A DNA stretch of 64,000 bases from Flavobacterium crocinum (GTDB lineage: Bacteria; Bacteroidota; Bacteroidia; Flavobacteriales; Flavobacteriaceae), in the NCBI RefSeq assembly GCF_003122385.1, contig NZ_CP029255.1, positions 1,674,001-1,738,000 of the forward strand, read 5' to 3'. The position numbers were made by a program, and so were the translations under genes. A model generated the notes under the pieces. It saw nothing but the letters and a program-made list of their open reading frames with translations, was not told the DNA's origin and made no database searches. Positions 26,161 through 34,922 of the stretch are shown here, piece after piece; the stretch's first letter is position 1; each line of letters begins with the position of its first letter.

Positions 26161-27057
26161 TTACTTAGTGATTTCCCTAAAAACAGCTTCTAAATTTTTA
26201 TTTTTTTGATTCAGTTGTAAAGTTTTTAAACCATTTTCATTGGCAAAATCAAAAATAGCAGGACGCATATCTTTATCTGTAATAAAAGTTAATTCCCAGG
26301 TCATGTCATGTGTATTTATATAAGAAGAGATGTTTTCCAATTTAGCTAAAAGCTGTTCTTCTACTTTATAATCAAACTCAACTTCAATGACTTGCTCTTT
26401 ATCTGCAGAAACTAAATGATCTAATTTATTGTCGGCAACGATTTGTCCTTTGTCAATAATTATGACACGATCGCAGATTGCTTCGACTTCCTGCATAATG
26501 TGTGTTGACAAAAAAACAGTTTTATTTTTACCTGCATTTTTGATCACATTTCGAATTTCCATTAACTGATTCGGATCCAGACCGGTAGTTGGTTCATCCA
26601 AAATTAAAACTTCCGGATCATGAAGCAAAGCATTTGCTAAACCCACACGCTGGCGGTATCCTTTAGAGAGCTGGCTGATCTTTTTATGGCTTTCCGATGT
26701 CAGTCCTGTCAGTTGAATAACTTCTTCGATTCTTGATTTTGGCATATTATAAACATCGGCATTAAAAGCCAAATACTCACGAACATACAAATCTAAATAC
26801 AAAGGATTATGCTCCGGTAAGTAACCGATCGAGCGTTGTACTTCTTTGGTGCTTGTCATGACATCGTGACCATTTACAAGGGCTGAGCCACTATCGGCAA
26901 GTAAATAAGTGGTCAAAATTTTCATCAAAGTAGATTTTCCAGCTCCGTTTGGACCAAGAAATCCTACGATTTCTCCTTTCTCAATTTTAAAAGAAATTTC
27001 ATTTAAAGCTTTTTGCTCTCCGTAACTTTTTGATATACTGTTTACTTCTATCGACAT
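26161..27057 (-). CDS. gldA: Gliding motility ABC transporter ATP-binding subunit GldA
   Basis: This 298-residue ATPase has Walker A GPNGAGKST (residues 35-43), the signature LSKGYRQ (130-136), Walker B LILDEP (151-156) and an H-loop STH. Length and sequence match GldA, which works with GldF and GldG (encoded elsewhere) in flavobacterial gliding and type IX secretion-linked motility. It stands alone here, as it does in known Flavobacterium genomes. A TACTTTTG box on the minus strand (27074-27081) would give a very short leader. Confidence 0.9.
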   Translation of the reverse strand: MSIEVNSISKSYGEQKALNEISFKIEKGEIVGFLGPNGAGKSTLMKILTTYLLADSGSALVNGHDVMTSTKEVQRSIGYLPEHNPLYLDLYVREYLAFNADVYNMPKSRIEEVIQLTGLTSESHKKISQLSKGYRQRVGLANALLHDPEVLILDEPTTGLDPNQLMEIRNVIKNAGKNKTVFLSTHIMQEVEAICDRVIIIDKGQIVADNKLDHLVSADKEQVIEVEFDYKVEEQLLAKLENISSYINTHDMTWELTFITDKDMRPAIFDFANENGLKTLQLNQKNKNLEAVFREITK

Positions 27058-27205
27058 GACTTTTTGTTTGCTACAAAAGTAAACAGAAATAGTTTCGATT
27101 GCTACATTTTAGCTTCTAAAGTAATTATTAAAAAAAACTTAAAGTCCTTTATCCACGGCATTGTTATTGTTAAAGGAATGCTAAAATTAAAAATAAACCC
27201 AAATC

Positions 27206-27787
27206 ATGAAAAAAATTCTAGTGATGGCTGCATTAGCTATCTGCAGTTTTGCAAATGCACAAAAAGGAACAATCTTAGTTGGTGGTAGCATTGGTTACAC
27301 TTCTGAAAAATCAGAATTCAGATTTACTGAAGCTAAAGCAAGTACTTTTACTTTCTCTCCTAAAGTAGGTTACCAATTCCACGAAAACTGGACAGTTGGA
27401 GGAGAACTTTCATTAAGCTCAACTGATGTTGATAATCCAAATGAAAAATACAAAGACAATAAATTTAGAACTGGAGGTTTTGTACGTTATACAAAATCAT
27501 TAAGCCAGACTTTTTCTGTTTTTGCAGATATGGGAGCAGGTTTCCAAACTGTAAAAAACAAAGATTATGCTGCTAATAATAGTTATGTAAGATACAAAGG
27601 AGATGGTGCTTATGTAGATGTAACTCCGGCACTTTTCATCAACATGAAAAAAGGTTTTGGTCTTAACTTCAGTATTGGTGGTTTAGGATACGAAACATTA
27701 AGCTATGACGATAATGGAGAAGATTACAGTAATTTCTACTTCAATTTCGGTAAAACATTTAATATTGGAATTTCTAAAAACTTCTAA
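27206..27787 (+). CDS. Outer membrane beta-barrel protein, tandem copy 1
   Basis: This 193-residue protein has a signal peptide ending ICSFANAQ and then a small porin-like barrel of about eight strands ending in aromatic FNIGISKNF. Sequences such as GYQFHENWTVGGELSLSS are typical of the OMP_b-brl family. A closely similar gene follows at 27985. Function is unknown; relatives are structural or surface proteins. A terminator lies between the copies, so each is transcribed separately. Confidence 0.85.
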   Translation: MKKILVMAALAICSFANAQKGTILVGGSIGYTSEKSEFRFTEAKASTFTFSPKVGYQFHENWTVGGELSLSSTDVDNPNEKYKDNKFRTGGFVRYTKSLSQTFSVFADMGAGFQTVKNKDYAANNSYVRYKGDGAYVDVTPALFINMKKGFGLNFSIGGLGYETLSYDDNGEDYSNFYFNFGKTFNIGISKNF

Positions 27788-27815
27788 TCTTAAGTTTTAT
27801 AAAATTCAATTTCAG

Positions 27816-27846
27816 AAAGCATTCGCCATGGCGAATGCTTTTTTTA
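27816..27846 (+). terminator. Terminator between the two barrel genes
   Basis: AAAGCATTCGCCA and its exact complement (27816-27841) are followed by a T run. Confidence 0.88.
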
Positions 27847-27984
27847 TAACTATTTCTTTCATTTTTCTTAACCTTTTGTTGTTAATTGAAAGATTGATAT
27901 TAATTAATGATTAAGAAAATTACTACTGATTTATGTTGGTATTTTAATTGTTGTTTATATATAAAATTTAAATAAACATAAACA

Positions 27985-28566
27985 ATGAAAAAAATGCTAC
28001 TTATTCTTGCATTGTCAGTATTTGGCTTTGCAAATGCCCAAAAGGGAACAATTTTAGTTGGTGGAAATATTGGTTACACTTCAACTAACAGAGAATTTCA
28101 AACAGGAAAAGACAAAAACAATCAGTTTAATTTTTCTCCCAGAGTGGGTTATCAGTTTAATGATAACTGGACTGTTGGGGGTGAATTTGTTGTAGCTTCA
28201 ACAAAAATTGAGTCTGAAGGTGTTGCAGATTCAAAGTTAAATAATTTTAAAGCAGGTGCATTTGTTCGTTATTCAGTTCCATTGAATGAAACTTTTTCAG
28301 TATTTGCTGATTTAGGAGCTGGTTTCCAAAATGAAAAGAATAAATTAAATTCAGCAATAGGCGAAAGCGAATCCAAAGCAGACGGCTTATATGCTGGTCT
28401 GACTCCGGCACTTTTCATCAACATGAAAAAAGGGTTTGGCCTTAATTTCAGTATTGGAGGTTTAGGATACGAAACATTAAGTTATGACAATAACGGACCA
28501 GATGTTAATAGTTTTTACTTCAACTTCGGTAAAACAGTAAATATTGGGATTTCTAAAAACTTCTAA
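27985..28566 (+). CDS. Outer membrane beta-barrel protein, tandem copy 2
   Basis: This is a 193-residue paralogue of the preceding gene with the same length, signal peptide and barrel pattern. The middle has diverged, with residues 60-140 the most different. The segment TPALFINMKKGFGLNFSIGG and the ending are almost identical to copy 1. It ends at its own terminator and is convergent with the higA gene. Confidence 0.85.
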   Translation: MKKMLLILALSVFGFANAQKGTILVGGNIGYTSTNREFQTGKDKNNQFNFSPRVGYQFNDNWTVGGEFVVASTKIESEGVADSKLNNFKAGAFVRYSVPLNETFSVFADLGAGFQNEKNKLNSAIGESESKADGLYAGLTPALFINMKKGFGLNFSIGGLGYETLSYDNNGPDVNSFYFNFGKTVNIGISKNF

Positions 28567-28589
28567 TTTTAGCTTTTATTTAATGATAG

Positions 28590-28617
28590 AAAGCACTCCA
28601 AATTGGGGTGCTTTTTT
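28590..28617 (+). terminator. Terminator after barrel copy 2
   Basis: AAAGCACTCC pairs with GGGGTGCTTT across a short loop, followed by a T run that overlaps the end of higA on the other strand. Confidence 0.85.
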
Positions 28618-28915
28618 ATAAAAAAGTTAATCCGACTCTTTTGTTTAAGCCAGTTTCAAAGATTCTAATTAGAGTTGAAAGCTGGACATTGCCTTTTCCA
28701 TTTTCAAGTTTTGAGATGTAACTTTTTTTAGTTCCGGTTTTGTCTGCTAATTGTTCTTGAGTTAAATTAGCTTCTTTACGGGCTTCTTTTAGCATTTCAC
28801 TAATAATGAACATTTGTGATTTTTCTTCAAATTGGTTTCTGCTCTCGCTGCCAATTTTTCCATGCTCAACTTCAATGAGATCATCAAAAGATTTTATGTT
28901 TTTATAATTTTTCAT
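28616..28915 (-). CDS. higA: XRE-family antitoxin (HigA-like)
   Basis: This 99-residue DNA-binding protein has an acidic N-terminal tail (residues 1-30) and an HTH_3 domain (about 42-90: LTQEQLADKTGTKKSYISKL). It lies eight bases after the end of a frameshifted HigB-type toxin gene on the same strand. This toxin-first order is typical of higBA. In intact systems HigA binds HigB and represses the operon. Here the toxin is broken, so the gene may be a relic or may now act on other promoters. Confidence 0.85.
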   Translation of the reverse strand: MKNYKNIKSFDDLIEVEHGKIGSESRNQFEEKSQMFIISEMLKEARKEANLTQEQLADKTGTKKSYISKLENGKGNVQLSTLIRIFETGLNKRVGLTFL

Positions 28916-28923
28916 AGTGGTAT

Positions 28924-29255
28924 TTATTTTTGTTGAAAATATTCAGTCATTAATTTCTTTGCTTTGTCTAATTCTTCTTTTGGTGTTTTTTGTGACTTTT
29001 TTTGAAAACCATTAAACAGAATCACTAGTTTCCATGATCGAAACAGCAAAATATTCTATAAATATCTGATTTTACTTCAATTCTTATTTCATAAAGTCCG
29101 TCAGTGTCTGATATGTGTTTTAAAAATTTATCAGGAACTCTATCAACTTGTTTTATTAATTCAAGAACGTACTGAATTTTTAATTTAACCTTTTCATTTT
29201 GGGCTTGATAAAATTCAATGAAATAATTTTTATGAAACAGAATTGTTCTTGCCAT
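28924..29255 (-). pseudogene. higB: HigB/RelE-type toxin with a single-base frameshift
   Basis: Frame one reads MARTILFHKNYFIEF through to IFCCFDHGN (76 residues) and stops at 29025. In the next frame the sequence continues without a stop as VILFNGFQKKSQKTPKEEL and ends at 28924, eight bases before higA. Adding one base at the break would give 110 residues, the usual size of this mRNA-cleaving toxin family, so a one-base deletion is the simplest reading. The break is at GGAAACTAG, which lacks a proper slippery heptamer. Confidence 0.85.
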
Positions 29256-29346
29256 TTTACAGAGTTATCTTAAAAGTGAACATTTTGCAAATATAATATA
29301 TTTTATTATTTAAAGTAAATTCTTATGAAAATTAAAACTTCTACTC

Positions 29347-29414
29347 TAGCCCCGATAGGAGCGGTATCCTTTTGTGTTGGGGTTCAACACAAAAGATATA
29401 GCGGATAGCGGGAC
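29347..29414 (+). repeat. Structured flavobacterial repeat, copy 3
   Basis: AGCCCCGATAGGAGCGGTATC, an inner hairpin CTTTTGTGTT/AACACAAAAG (29369-29378, 29386-29395), then ATAGCGGATAGCGGGAC. The flanks match copies at 13321 (minus strand) and 15729, while the hairpin is different in each. Confidence 0.8.
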
Positions 29415-29574
29415 TGAACGTGATTTTGAAACTGGAAATTTTCTGCTCCAAAAAAAGAATAACAGCGAAAGTAAAAACGAAACGAATTATAACTAAATCC
29501 GGTCTCATTTGTTGGGATGAAAACACTATGGGAGAAATTAAGCACAGTACTGCATTAGAATTTTGGAATGTTTT

Positions 29575-29648
29575 ACGTCACAAATTTCACGAATTAATTT
29601 TAGTACAATCATTTGTGAAAATTCGTGAATTCGTGGCAAACAAAACTT
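29575..29648 (+). repeat. Imperfect inverted repeat, CACGAATT type
   Basis: CACAAATTTCACGAATTAA is answered by AATTCGTGAATTCGTGGCA. It resembles the element at 20671-20788. Apart from this, copy 3 of the structured repeat and a heptad array, the 497-base gap 29256-29752 shows no gene. Confidence 0.55.
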
Positions 29649-29710
29649 AAATCAAATTAATCTATAGCCTATTTTTATCCTAAAATAAAACGTATTTTTG
29701 ACGTTTAGAT

Positions 29711-29752
29711 GAATAATCTAATAATCTAAATTCAGAAATCTAAAATTCAAAA
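29711..29752 (+). repeat. Heptad array abutting the dgt start codon
   Basis: GAATAAT, CTAATAA, TCTAAAT, TCAGAAA, TCTAAAA, TTCAAAA run in phase and end exactly at the ATG at 29753. Confidence 0.65.
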
Positions 29753-31099
29753 ATGAACTGGGAACAACTTTTATCCTTAAGACGTCAGGGAGATACAAGC
29801 AAAAGATTACGTGTAGAACAAGATGATACTCGTTTGGGGTTTGAGGTAGATTATGACCGAATTATTTTCTCATCTGCTTTTAGAAGTTTACAAGATAAAA
29901 CACAGGTTATTCCGCTTTCTAAAACCGATTTCGTACATACCCGTTTAACGCACAGTTTGGAAGTTTCGGTTGTAGGACGTTCGCTTGGGCGTTTGGTTGG
30001 AAAAAAAATCATAGAGAAATATCCGTATTTAAAAGAAGTTCATGGTTATCATATGAACGATTTTGGAGCTATCGTGGCGGCGGCTTCTTTAGCGCACGAT
30101 ATCGGTAATCCGCCTTTTGGACATTCGGGTGAAAAAGCAATTGGAGAATATTTTTCTATCGGAAACGGGCAGAAATTTAGAAATCAGCTGACTGATAAAC
30201 AATGGCAGGATTTAATTGATTTTGAAGGAAATGCCAACGGATTTTCTGTATTAACAGCAAGCCGTCCGGGAATTGAAGGCGGACTTCGTATTTCGTATGC
30301 TACTTTAGGTGCCTTTATGAAATATCCAAAAGAAAGTCTTCCGAAGAAACCAACTAACAATATTTCAGATAAAAAATACGGTTTCTTTCAATCTGATAAA
30401 TTATTTTTTGAAGAAGTGGCCAAAGATATGGGAATGATTGCCAATAAATCCGGAGAGAATATTGGTTTTGAAAGACATCCTTTAGCTTATTTGGTTGAAG
30501 CGGCAGACGATATTTGTTATACCATTATTGACTTTGAAGACGGAATAAATTTAGGTCTGGTTTCTGAAGATTATGCTTTAGAATATCTGATTAAATTGGT
30601 AAAAGATAATATTGGTGTTGCTAAATACAAAACATTAGAAACCAAAGAAGACAGAATAAGCTACTTGCGTGCACTTGCAATCGGTTCTTTAATTAATGAT
30701 GCTGTTGATGTTTTTATTGAAAATGAAGAAGCGATTCTGGCTGGGAAATTTCCGTATGCTTTGACAGATAAAAGTAAATACAAAGCGCAGATGAATGATA
30801 TCATCAAATTAAGTATTGAGAAAATTTATCAAAGCCGCGAAGTGATTGAAAAAGAGATAGTGGGGTATCAAATTATCCAGACTTTATTGGACAAATTTAT
30901 TACCGCTTTCAATAATAAATATGAAGGAACGGCTTCAAACTACGATAAGTTGATTTTGAAAATGTTGCCGGAAAAACACCATTTAGACAAGGGGAATTTA
31001 TATGAACGTTTGTTGCACATTTGTCATTACGTTTCATTGCTTACAGATGGAAATGCATTGGAATTGTATGAAACAATTCAGGGACAGAAAAAGCGTTAA
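29753..31099 (+). CDS. dgt: Deoxyguanosinetriphosphate triphosphohydrolase (dGTPase)
   Basis: This 448-residue HD-domain enzyme hydrolyses dGTP or other dNTPs to the nucleoside and triphosphate. The HD ligands are visible in HTRLTHSLEV (H62, H67) and SLAHDIGNPPFGHSGE (H115, D116, H124), with a later D in EAADDICYTI. The N-terminal RSLQDKTQV is typical. It keeps dNTP pools in balance. A strong terminator separates it from the convergent DUF3078 gene. Confidence 0.92.
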   Translation: MNWEQLLSLRRQGDTSKRLRVEQDDTRLGFEVDYDRIIFSSAFRSLQDKTQVIPLSKTDFVHTRLTHSLEVSVVGRSLGRLVGKKIIEKYPYLKEVHGYHMNDFGAIVAAASLAHDIGNPPFGHSGEKAIGEYFSIGNGQKFRNQLTDKQWQDLIDFEGNANGFSVLTASRPGIEGGLRISYATLGAFMKYPKESLPKKPTNNISDKKYGFFQSDKLFFEEVAKDMGMIANKSGENIGFERHPLAYLVEAADDICYTIIDFEDGINLGLVSEDYALEYLIKLVKDNIGVAKYKTLETKEDRISYLRALAIGSLINDAVDVFIENEEAILAGKFPYALTDKSKYKAQMNDIIKLSIEKIYQSREVIEKEIVGYQIIQTLLDKFITAFNNKYEGTASNYDKLILKMLPEKHHLDKGNLYERLLHICHYVSLLTDGNALELYETIQGQKKR

Positions 31100-31118
31100 T
31101 CGGTATTTGTCTGAAATG

Positions 31119-31157
31119 AAAAAGCATCTTTTAGAATTCTAAAAGATGCTTTTTTTA
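31119..31157 (+). terminator. Bidirectional terminator between dgt and DUF3078
   Basis: AAAAAGCATCTTTTAGAA and its complement form a long hairpin with A-rich and T-rich ends on either side. Confidence 0.88.
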
Positions 31158-31170
31158 TATTGTTTTTTGT

Positions 31171-32172
31171 TTATTTGAAAGCATAAACCAAACCAACTCC
31201 AAGTACTTGTCTTAACTGCATTCTTGGTCCGTCGTTTACTTGTGTTTTTGTTCCTGTAGACGGATCAACAACATCTTTTTTAGTTTTAATATCGTCATCA
31301 TAAATTAAGTGAACGCCAATATTTGCTTTTACATAAGCATTTACTACAAGATCCAAACGGGTATCATAATCGATATCGACATTTCCGAATTTGTTCAAAT
31401 AATCGGTATATAAACTTAATCTGTTTTCGTAAAAGACATTTTTATAGATTTCATTTTTCATGTAACCTGTAAAAAGAATACCAAATTCAGCTTTTACTTT
31501 TTGACCTTCTTCAATTAATATTTGCTGTGTAGGATCAAGCGGATCAGCTGCATAAACCGCTTTTTTAACCCCGAAAGAACCTTGATTAGCAAGATATTGA
31601 TCTAATACTAAAGTGGTTTTTAACGTAATTGGAGAGAAGTAAAATACTCTGTTTTTAGCTTTATTCGCATTCTCGGCTCCGGCTCCCAGAAAGATATATG
31701 CCGGTGCAAAAGGTTTAGAGATTGCAACATCTCGGTTCGGATAATTATAACCGTTTGTAAACTGAGTATTGAAATTTAGTTTTGAAGAGTAGTACCAGTT
31801 TGAAGCTGTATCTTTTCTAAACCCGTAAGTCGAGTTAAACTGGAGAGCGTCATCGGTTTTTCTTAATTCGGTTCCGTCTTGTTTATTTAAACCATATTTT
31901 ACGATAAGTTCGTTTACCCATTTATGGTTTTTCTTTGCGTAAGTTCTTCCGAATTCTCCTTTAAAAAGACCTGAAATAGAGCTGGTTCCCCCGGCGCTCC
32001 AGTTCACAAAAGCAATTTCGGAAATATCAAAACCCAGTTGATTCTTTTTTGACCAGTTAGAAGGCGGTTTTGGCGCCTGATTCGGACTCAAAGTCGTTTG
32101 TATGATCTGTGCGAAACTGCTCGAGACAGATAAAAGTAAAAATAATAAAAGGGTAGAACGCAATAATTTCAT
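31171..32172 (-). CDS. DUF3078 family envelope protein
   Basis: This 333-residue protein has a signal peptide ending SVSSSFAQ and a DUF3078 region with features of a beta-barrel: alternating aromatic strands, FVNWSAGGTSSIS, and a C-terminus ending GVGLVYAFK. Members are restricted to Bacteroidetes and their function is unknown. It lies 31 bases downstream of dxs on the same strand and is probably co-transcribed with it. Confidence 0.82.
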   Translation of the reverse strand: MKLLRSTLLLFLLLSVSSSFAQIIQTTLSPNQAPKPPSNWSKKNQLGFDISEIAFVNWSAGGTSSISGLFKGEFGRTYAKKNHKWVNELIVKYGLNKQDGTELRKTDDALQFNSTYGFRKDTASNWYYSSKLNFNTQFTNGYNYPNRDVAISKPFAPAYIFLGAGAENANKAKNRVFYFSPITLKTTLVLDQYLANQGSFGVKKAVYAADPLDPTQQILIEEGQKVKAEFGILFTGYMKNEIYKNVFYENRLSLYTDYLNKFGNVDIDYDTRLDLVVNAYVKANIGVHLIYDDDIKTKKDVVDPSTGTKTQVNDGPRMQLRQVLGVGLVYAFK

Positions 32173-32203
32173 TAGGTAATTTTTTTTTGGTATCGCAAAA
32201 TAA

Positions 32204-33991
32204 TTATTTTGAACGGTTAGAAAAAAGGTTTACTAAACTTTTAACGTCAATTTTACAGATTTGTTGCAGTTGGGTTACTGTTCCATGCTCGATAAATTCG
32301 TCTGGAATGCCCAAAATTTCAATGCTGTTTTTGAAATTGTTAGATGCTGCAAACTCTAAAACTGCACTTCCGAAACCACCATTTTTAACCCCGTCTTCAA
32401 TTGTAATAATATGCTCGAAAGTTGAAAATATAGTTTTTAAAGCACTGATGTCTAATGGTTTAATAAAGCTAAAATTGTAATGGGCGATACTTTCGGAATG
32501 TTTTGATTGTTCCAAAGCTTCTATAACATTATTTCCAATTGTTCCGGCCGACAGAACTGCAATTTTCGTACCATCTTTTAAGCATTTTGCCTGACCAAAT
32601 TTAATTTTTTCGTAATGTCCGAAATTTTCTACTTCCCAATTTGCAATTACACCGCGTCCTCTCGGATATCGAATGGCGATTGGATGATTTATTCCCAACT
32701 GAACAGTGTACAAAATGTTTTGTAGCTCAATTTCGTTTAATGGAGCATAAATAATCATATTTGGAATAGAACGCAGATAAGCGATATCAAACACACCGTG
32801 ATGTGTTGCACCATCTTCACCTACCAAACCTGCCCGATCTAGACAAAAAATAACGGGCAAATCCTGTAAAGCCACATCGTGAATAACCTGATCGTAGGCA
32901 CGCTGCAAAAAGGTCGAATAGATATTGCAATATACAATCATGCCTTGAGTCGCCATTCCGGCAGCAAGCGTTACGGCGTGCTGTTCGGCAATTCCAACGT
33001 CAAAAGCACGTTCGGGCAATTCTTCCATCATAAATTTTAATGAACTTCCTGATGGCATTGCAGGTGTGATGCCGATTATTTTTTCATTCTTTTTGGCTAA
33101 ATCTAAAATGGTTAAACCAAAAACATCCTGATATTTTGGAGGAAGATTTTCTTCTGATTTTAAATGAATTTCTCCGGTTGAAGCATCAAATTTTCCGGGT
33201 GCATGATATTTCACCTGATTTTCTTCAGCCTGTTGTAAACCTTTTCCTTTTGTGGTAACAATATGGAGAAATTTTGGGCCTTTTATCTTTTTTAATCGGT
33301 TTAATTCTTTGATTAAAGTCGGAAAATCATGTCCGTCAATAGGACCGGAATAATCAAAATTCAATGATTTTATAATGTTATTTTGTTTTGGGTTTTTTCC
33401 GTTTTTAACAGCAGTAAGATATTTTTTTAAGGCGCCTACGCTTGGGTCAATTCCAATAGCATTGTCGTTTAAAATGACCAAAATATTGGCATCTGTAACT
33501 CCGGCGTGATTTAAACCTTCAAAAGCCATTCCGCTTGCAATAGAAGCATCACCGATTACGGCAATATGTTCTTTTTCGAAATCGCCTTTTAGTTTGGATG
33601 CAATCGCCATTCCGAGTGCTGCAGAAATAGAAGTCGAAGAGTGTCCAACGCCAAAAGTATCGTAAACACTTTCGGTTCTATTTGGGAAACCGGAAATTCC
33701 GTCGATTTGTCTGTTGGTATGAAAGATTTCTCTTCTTTCGGTTAAGATTTTATGACCGTAGGCTTGATGGCCAACGTCCCAAACTAGTAAATCGTCTGGA
33801 GTATTAAAAACGTAATGCAGCGCAATTGTCAATTCAATAACGCCAAGACTTGCACCTAGATGCCCTTCTTTTACCGAAACAACATCAATAATAAACTGAC
33901 GTAATTCTTGCGCAACCTGAGTAAGCTGTTCTTCTTTTAAAAGACGTAAATCGGCTGGATTGTATATGTTGGAAAGTAAATTGCTTTTCAT
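32204..33991 (-). CDS. dxs: 1-deoxy-D-xylulose-5-phosphate synthase
   Basis: This 595-residue thiamine-diphosphate enzyme condenses pyruvate and glyceraldehyde-3-phosphate in the first step of the MEP isoprenoid pathway. The TPP site is GDASIASGMAFEGLNHAG with NDN downstream. The transketolase central domain has DVGIAEQHAVTLAAG, and DRAGLVGEDGATHHG is conserved. It is slightly shorter than E. coli Dxs (620). It may be read with the TonB-domain genes upstream and DUF3078 downstream. Confidence 0.94.
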   Translation of the reverse strand: MKSNLLSNIYNPADLRLLKEEQLTQVAQELRQFIIDVVSVKEGHLGASLGVIELTIALHYVFNTPDDLLVWDVGHQAYGHKILTERREIFHTNRQIDGISGFPNRTESVYDTFGVGHSSTSISAALGMAIASKLKGDFEKEHIAVIGDASIASGMAFEGLNHAGVTDANILVILNDNAIGIDPSVGALKKYLTAVKNGKNPKQNNIIKSLNFDYSGPIDGHDFPTLIKELNRLKKIKGPKFLHIVTTKGKGLQQAEENQVKYHAPGKFDASTGEIHLKSEENLPPKYQDVFGLTILDLAKKNEKIIGITPAMPSGSSLKFMMEELPERAFDVGIAEQHAVTLAAGMATQGMIVYCNIYSTFLQRAYDQVIHDVALQDLPVIFCLDRAGLVGEDGATHHGVFDIAYLRSIPNMIIYAPLNEIELQNILYTVQLGINHPIAIRYPRGRGVIANWEVENFGHYEKIKFGQAKCLKDGTKIAVLSAGTIGNNVIEALEQSKHSESIAHYNFSFIKPLDISALKTIFSTFEHIITIEDGVKNGGFGSAVLEFAASNNFKNSIEILGIPDEFIEHGTVTQLQQICKIDVKSLVNLFSNRSK

Positions 33992-34058
33992 TGTAAGGTA
34001 AAAAGCAAATTTACGGTTTTAAATTTAATTTTAGCGATGAGATATGTTACAGGAATGA

Positions 34059-34913
34059 CTATTGCAGTGTAATAGGCAAAGAATATTGTCTTTTTACTTT
34101 CTTACCGTCTGATTGCCCCGGTTGCCATTTAGGACATAATTTTAAAACTCTGATAATTTCATTTTCAAGTGTTTGATCAACTGCAGGTGAACATTCCAGA
34201 AAAGATACGGAACCATTTTTTTCCACCGCAAATGCAAGTCTGGTTTTTGTAACATCAGAACTTTCCGGTTTTTTAAATTCTTTGGCAAAAAAGGTGTAGA
34301 ATTGATCAATACCGCCTGGGAATTCTGCATTGGTTTCGGAGGCAATTTCACCACTAACATAAATGGGTTTCTTTACAGAGCTGTTTTTTTTGCCACTGAT
34401 TTTATCTGATTTTGATTTGCTGTCATTGACTGGTTTTACAAATTTAACCTGATCTGTTTTGGGAGGCGGTGGAGGTGGTACAACAGCTTGTTTTGTGCTT
34501 TCTTCATCGATAGCTGGTTCTCCAACAGCTATATGTGAGTTTGCATCTGAATCTTTTACCACTTCAACTTTGTCGATTTTTTGTTTTTGTCCGTCTTTAT
34601 TTTGACAGCTAAACAAAGTGGTTCCCATAGCAACAAATAGTGCTAAAAGAAAAATTTTATAATAATTGGTTTGTGTATGCAAAATTCGATTTGGAATTTG
34701 AATTGTTATGCTGTCTAATTGCGATTTTCTAAATCTTCCGCAAATTTTATCATTTTTATTTTGAATAAAAAAATGCTGCATTTCTTCTGGAAGCATAGAA
34801 GTAAAGTCAACAACCGTTTTAGAACAGCTCATACAGAAACGACCATTTTCATTTGGTGTCATTTTGTTCCAATCTTCATGGCAGGGCTCAGGAATGGTTA
34901 TTTTATGTTTCAT
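34059..34913 (-). CDS. TonB C-terminal domain protein with Cys-rich N-terminus, copy 1
   Basis: This 284-residue protein has three parts. The first is a cysteine-rich module (C11, C27, C30, C58; signature GRFCMSCSKTVVDFT). The second is a hydrophobic helix at about residues 86-102 ending in LFSC (C103), which looks like a lipobox inside the protein. The third is a periplasmic linker with a Pro run and a C-terminal TonB-like domain (FPGGIDQFYTFFAKEF, LKLCPKWQPGQSDGK). It may pass energy or contact outer-membrane partners. No ExbB/ExbD is adjacent. It is a paralogue of the gene nine bases upstream. Confidence 0.75.
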   Translation of the reverse strand: MKHKITIPEPCHEDWNKMTPNENGRFCMSCSKTVVDFTSMLPEEMQHFFIQNKNDKICGRFRKSQLDSITIQIPNRILHTQTNYYKIFLLALFVAMGTTLFSCQNKDGQKQKIDKVEVVKDSDANSHIAVGEPAIDEESTKQAVVPPPPPPKTDQVKFVKPVNDSKSKSDKISGKKNSSVKKPIYVSGEIASETNAEFPGGIDQFYTFFAKEFKKPESSDVTKTRLAFAVEKNGSVSFLECSPAVDQTLENEIIRVLKLCPKWQPGQSDGKKVKRQYSLPITLQ

Positions 34914-34922
34914 TCTTTATAA

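Noticed and set aside
28981..29040. Programmed -1 frameshift in higB
   Set aside because: The site TGGAAAC is not a good slippery heptamer and no strong downstream structure is evident; a one-base deletion is simpler.
29420..29650. Open frame of 76 residues on the plus strand
   Set aside because: It covers structured repeat 3 flanks and an inverted repeat; it lacks protein-like composition and a plausible start region.
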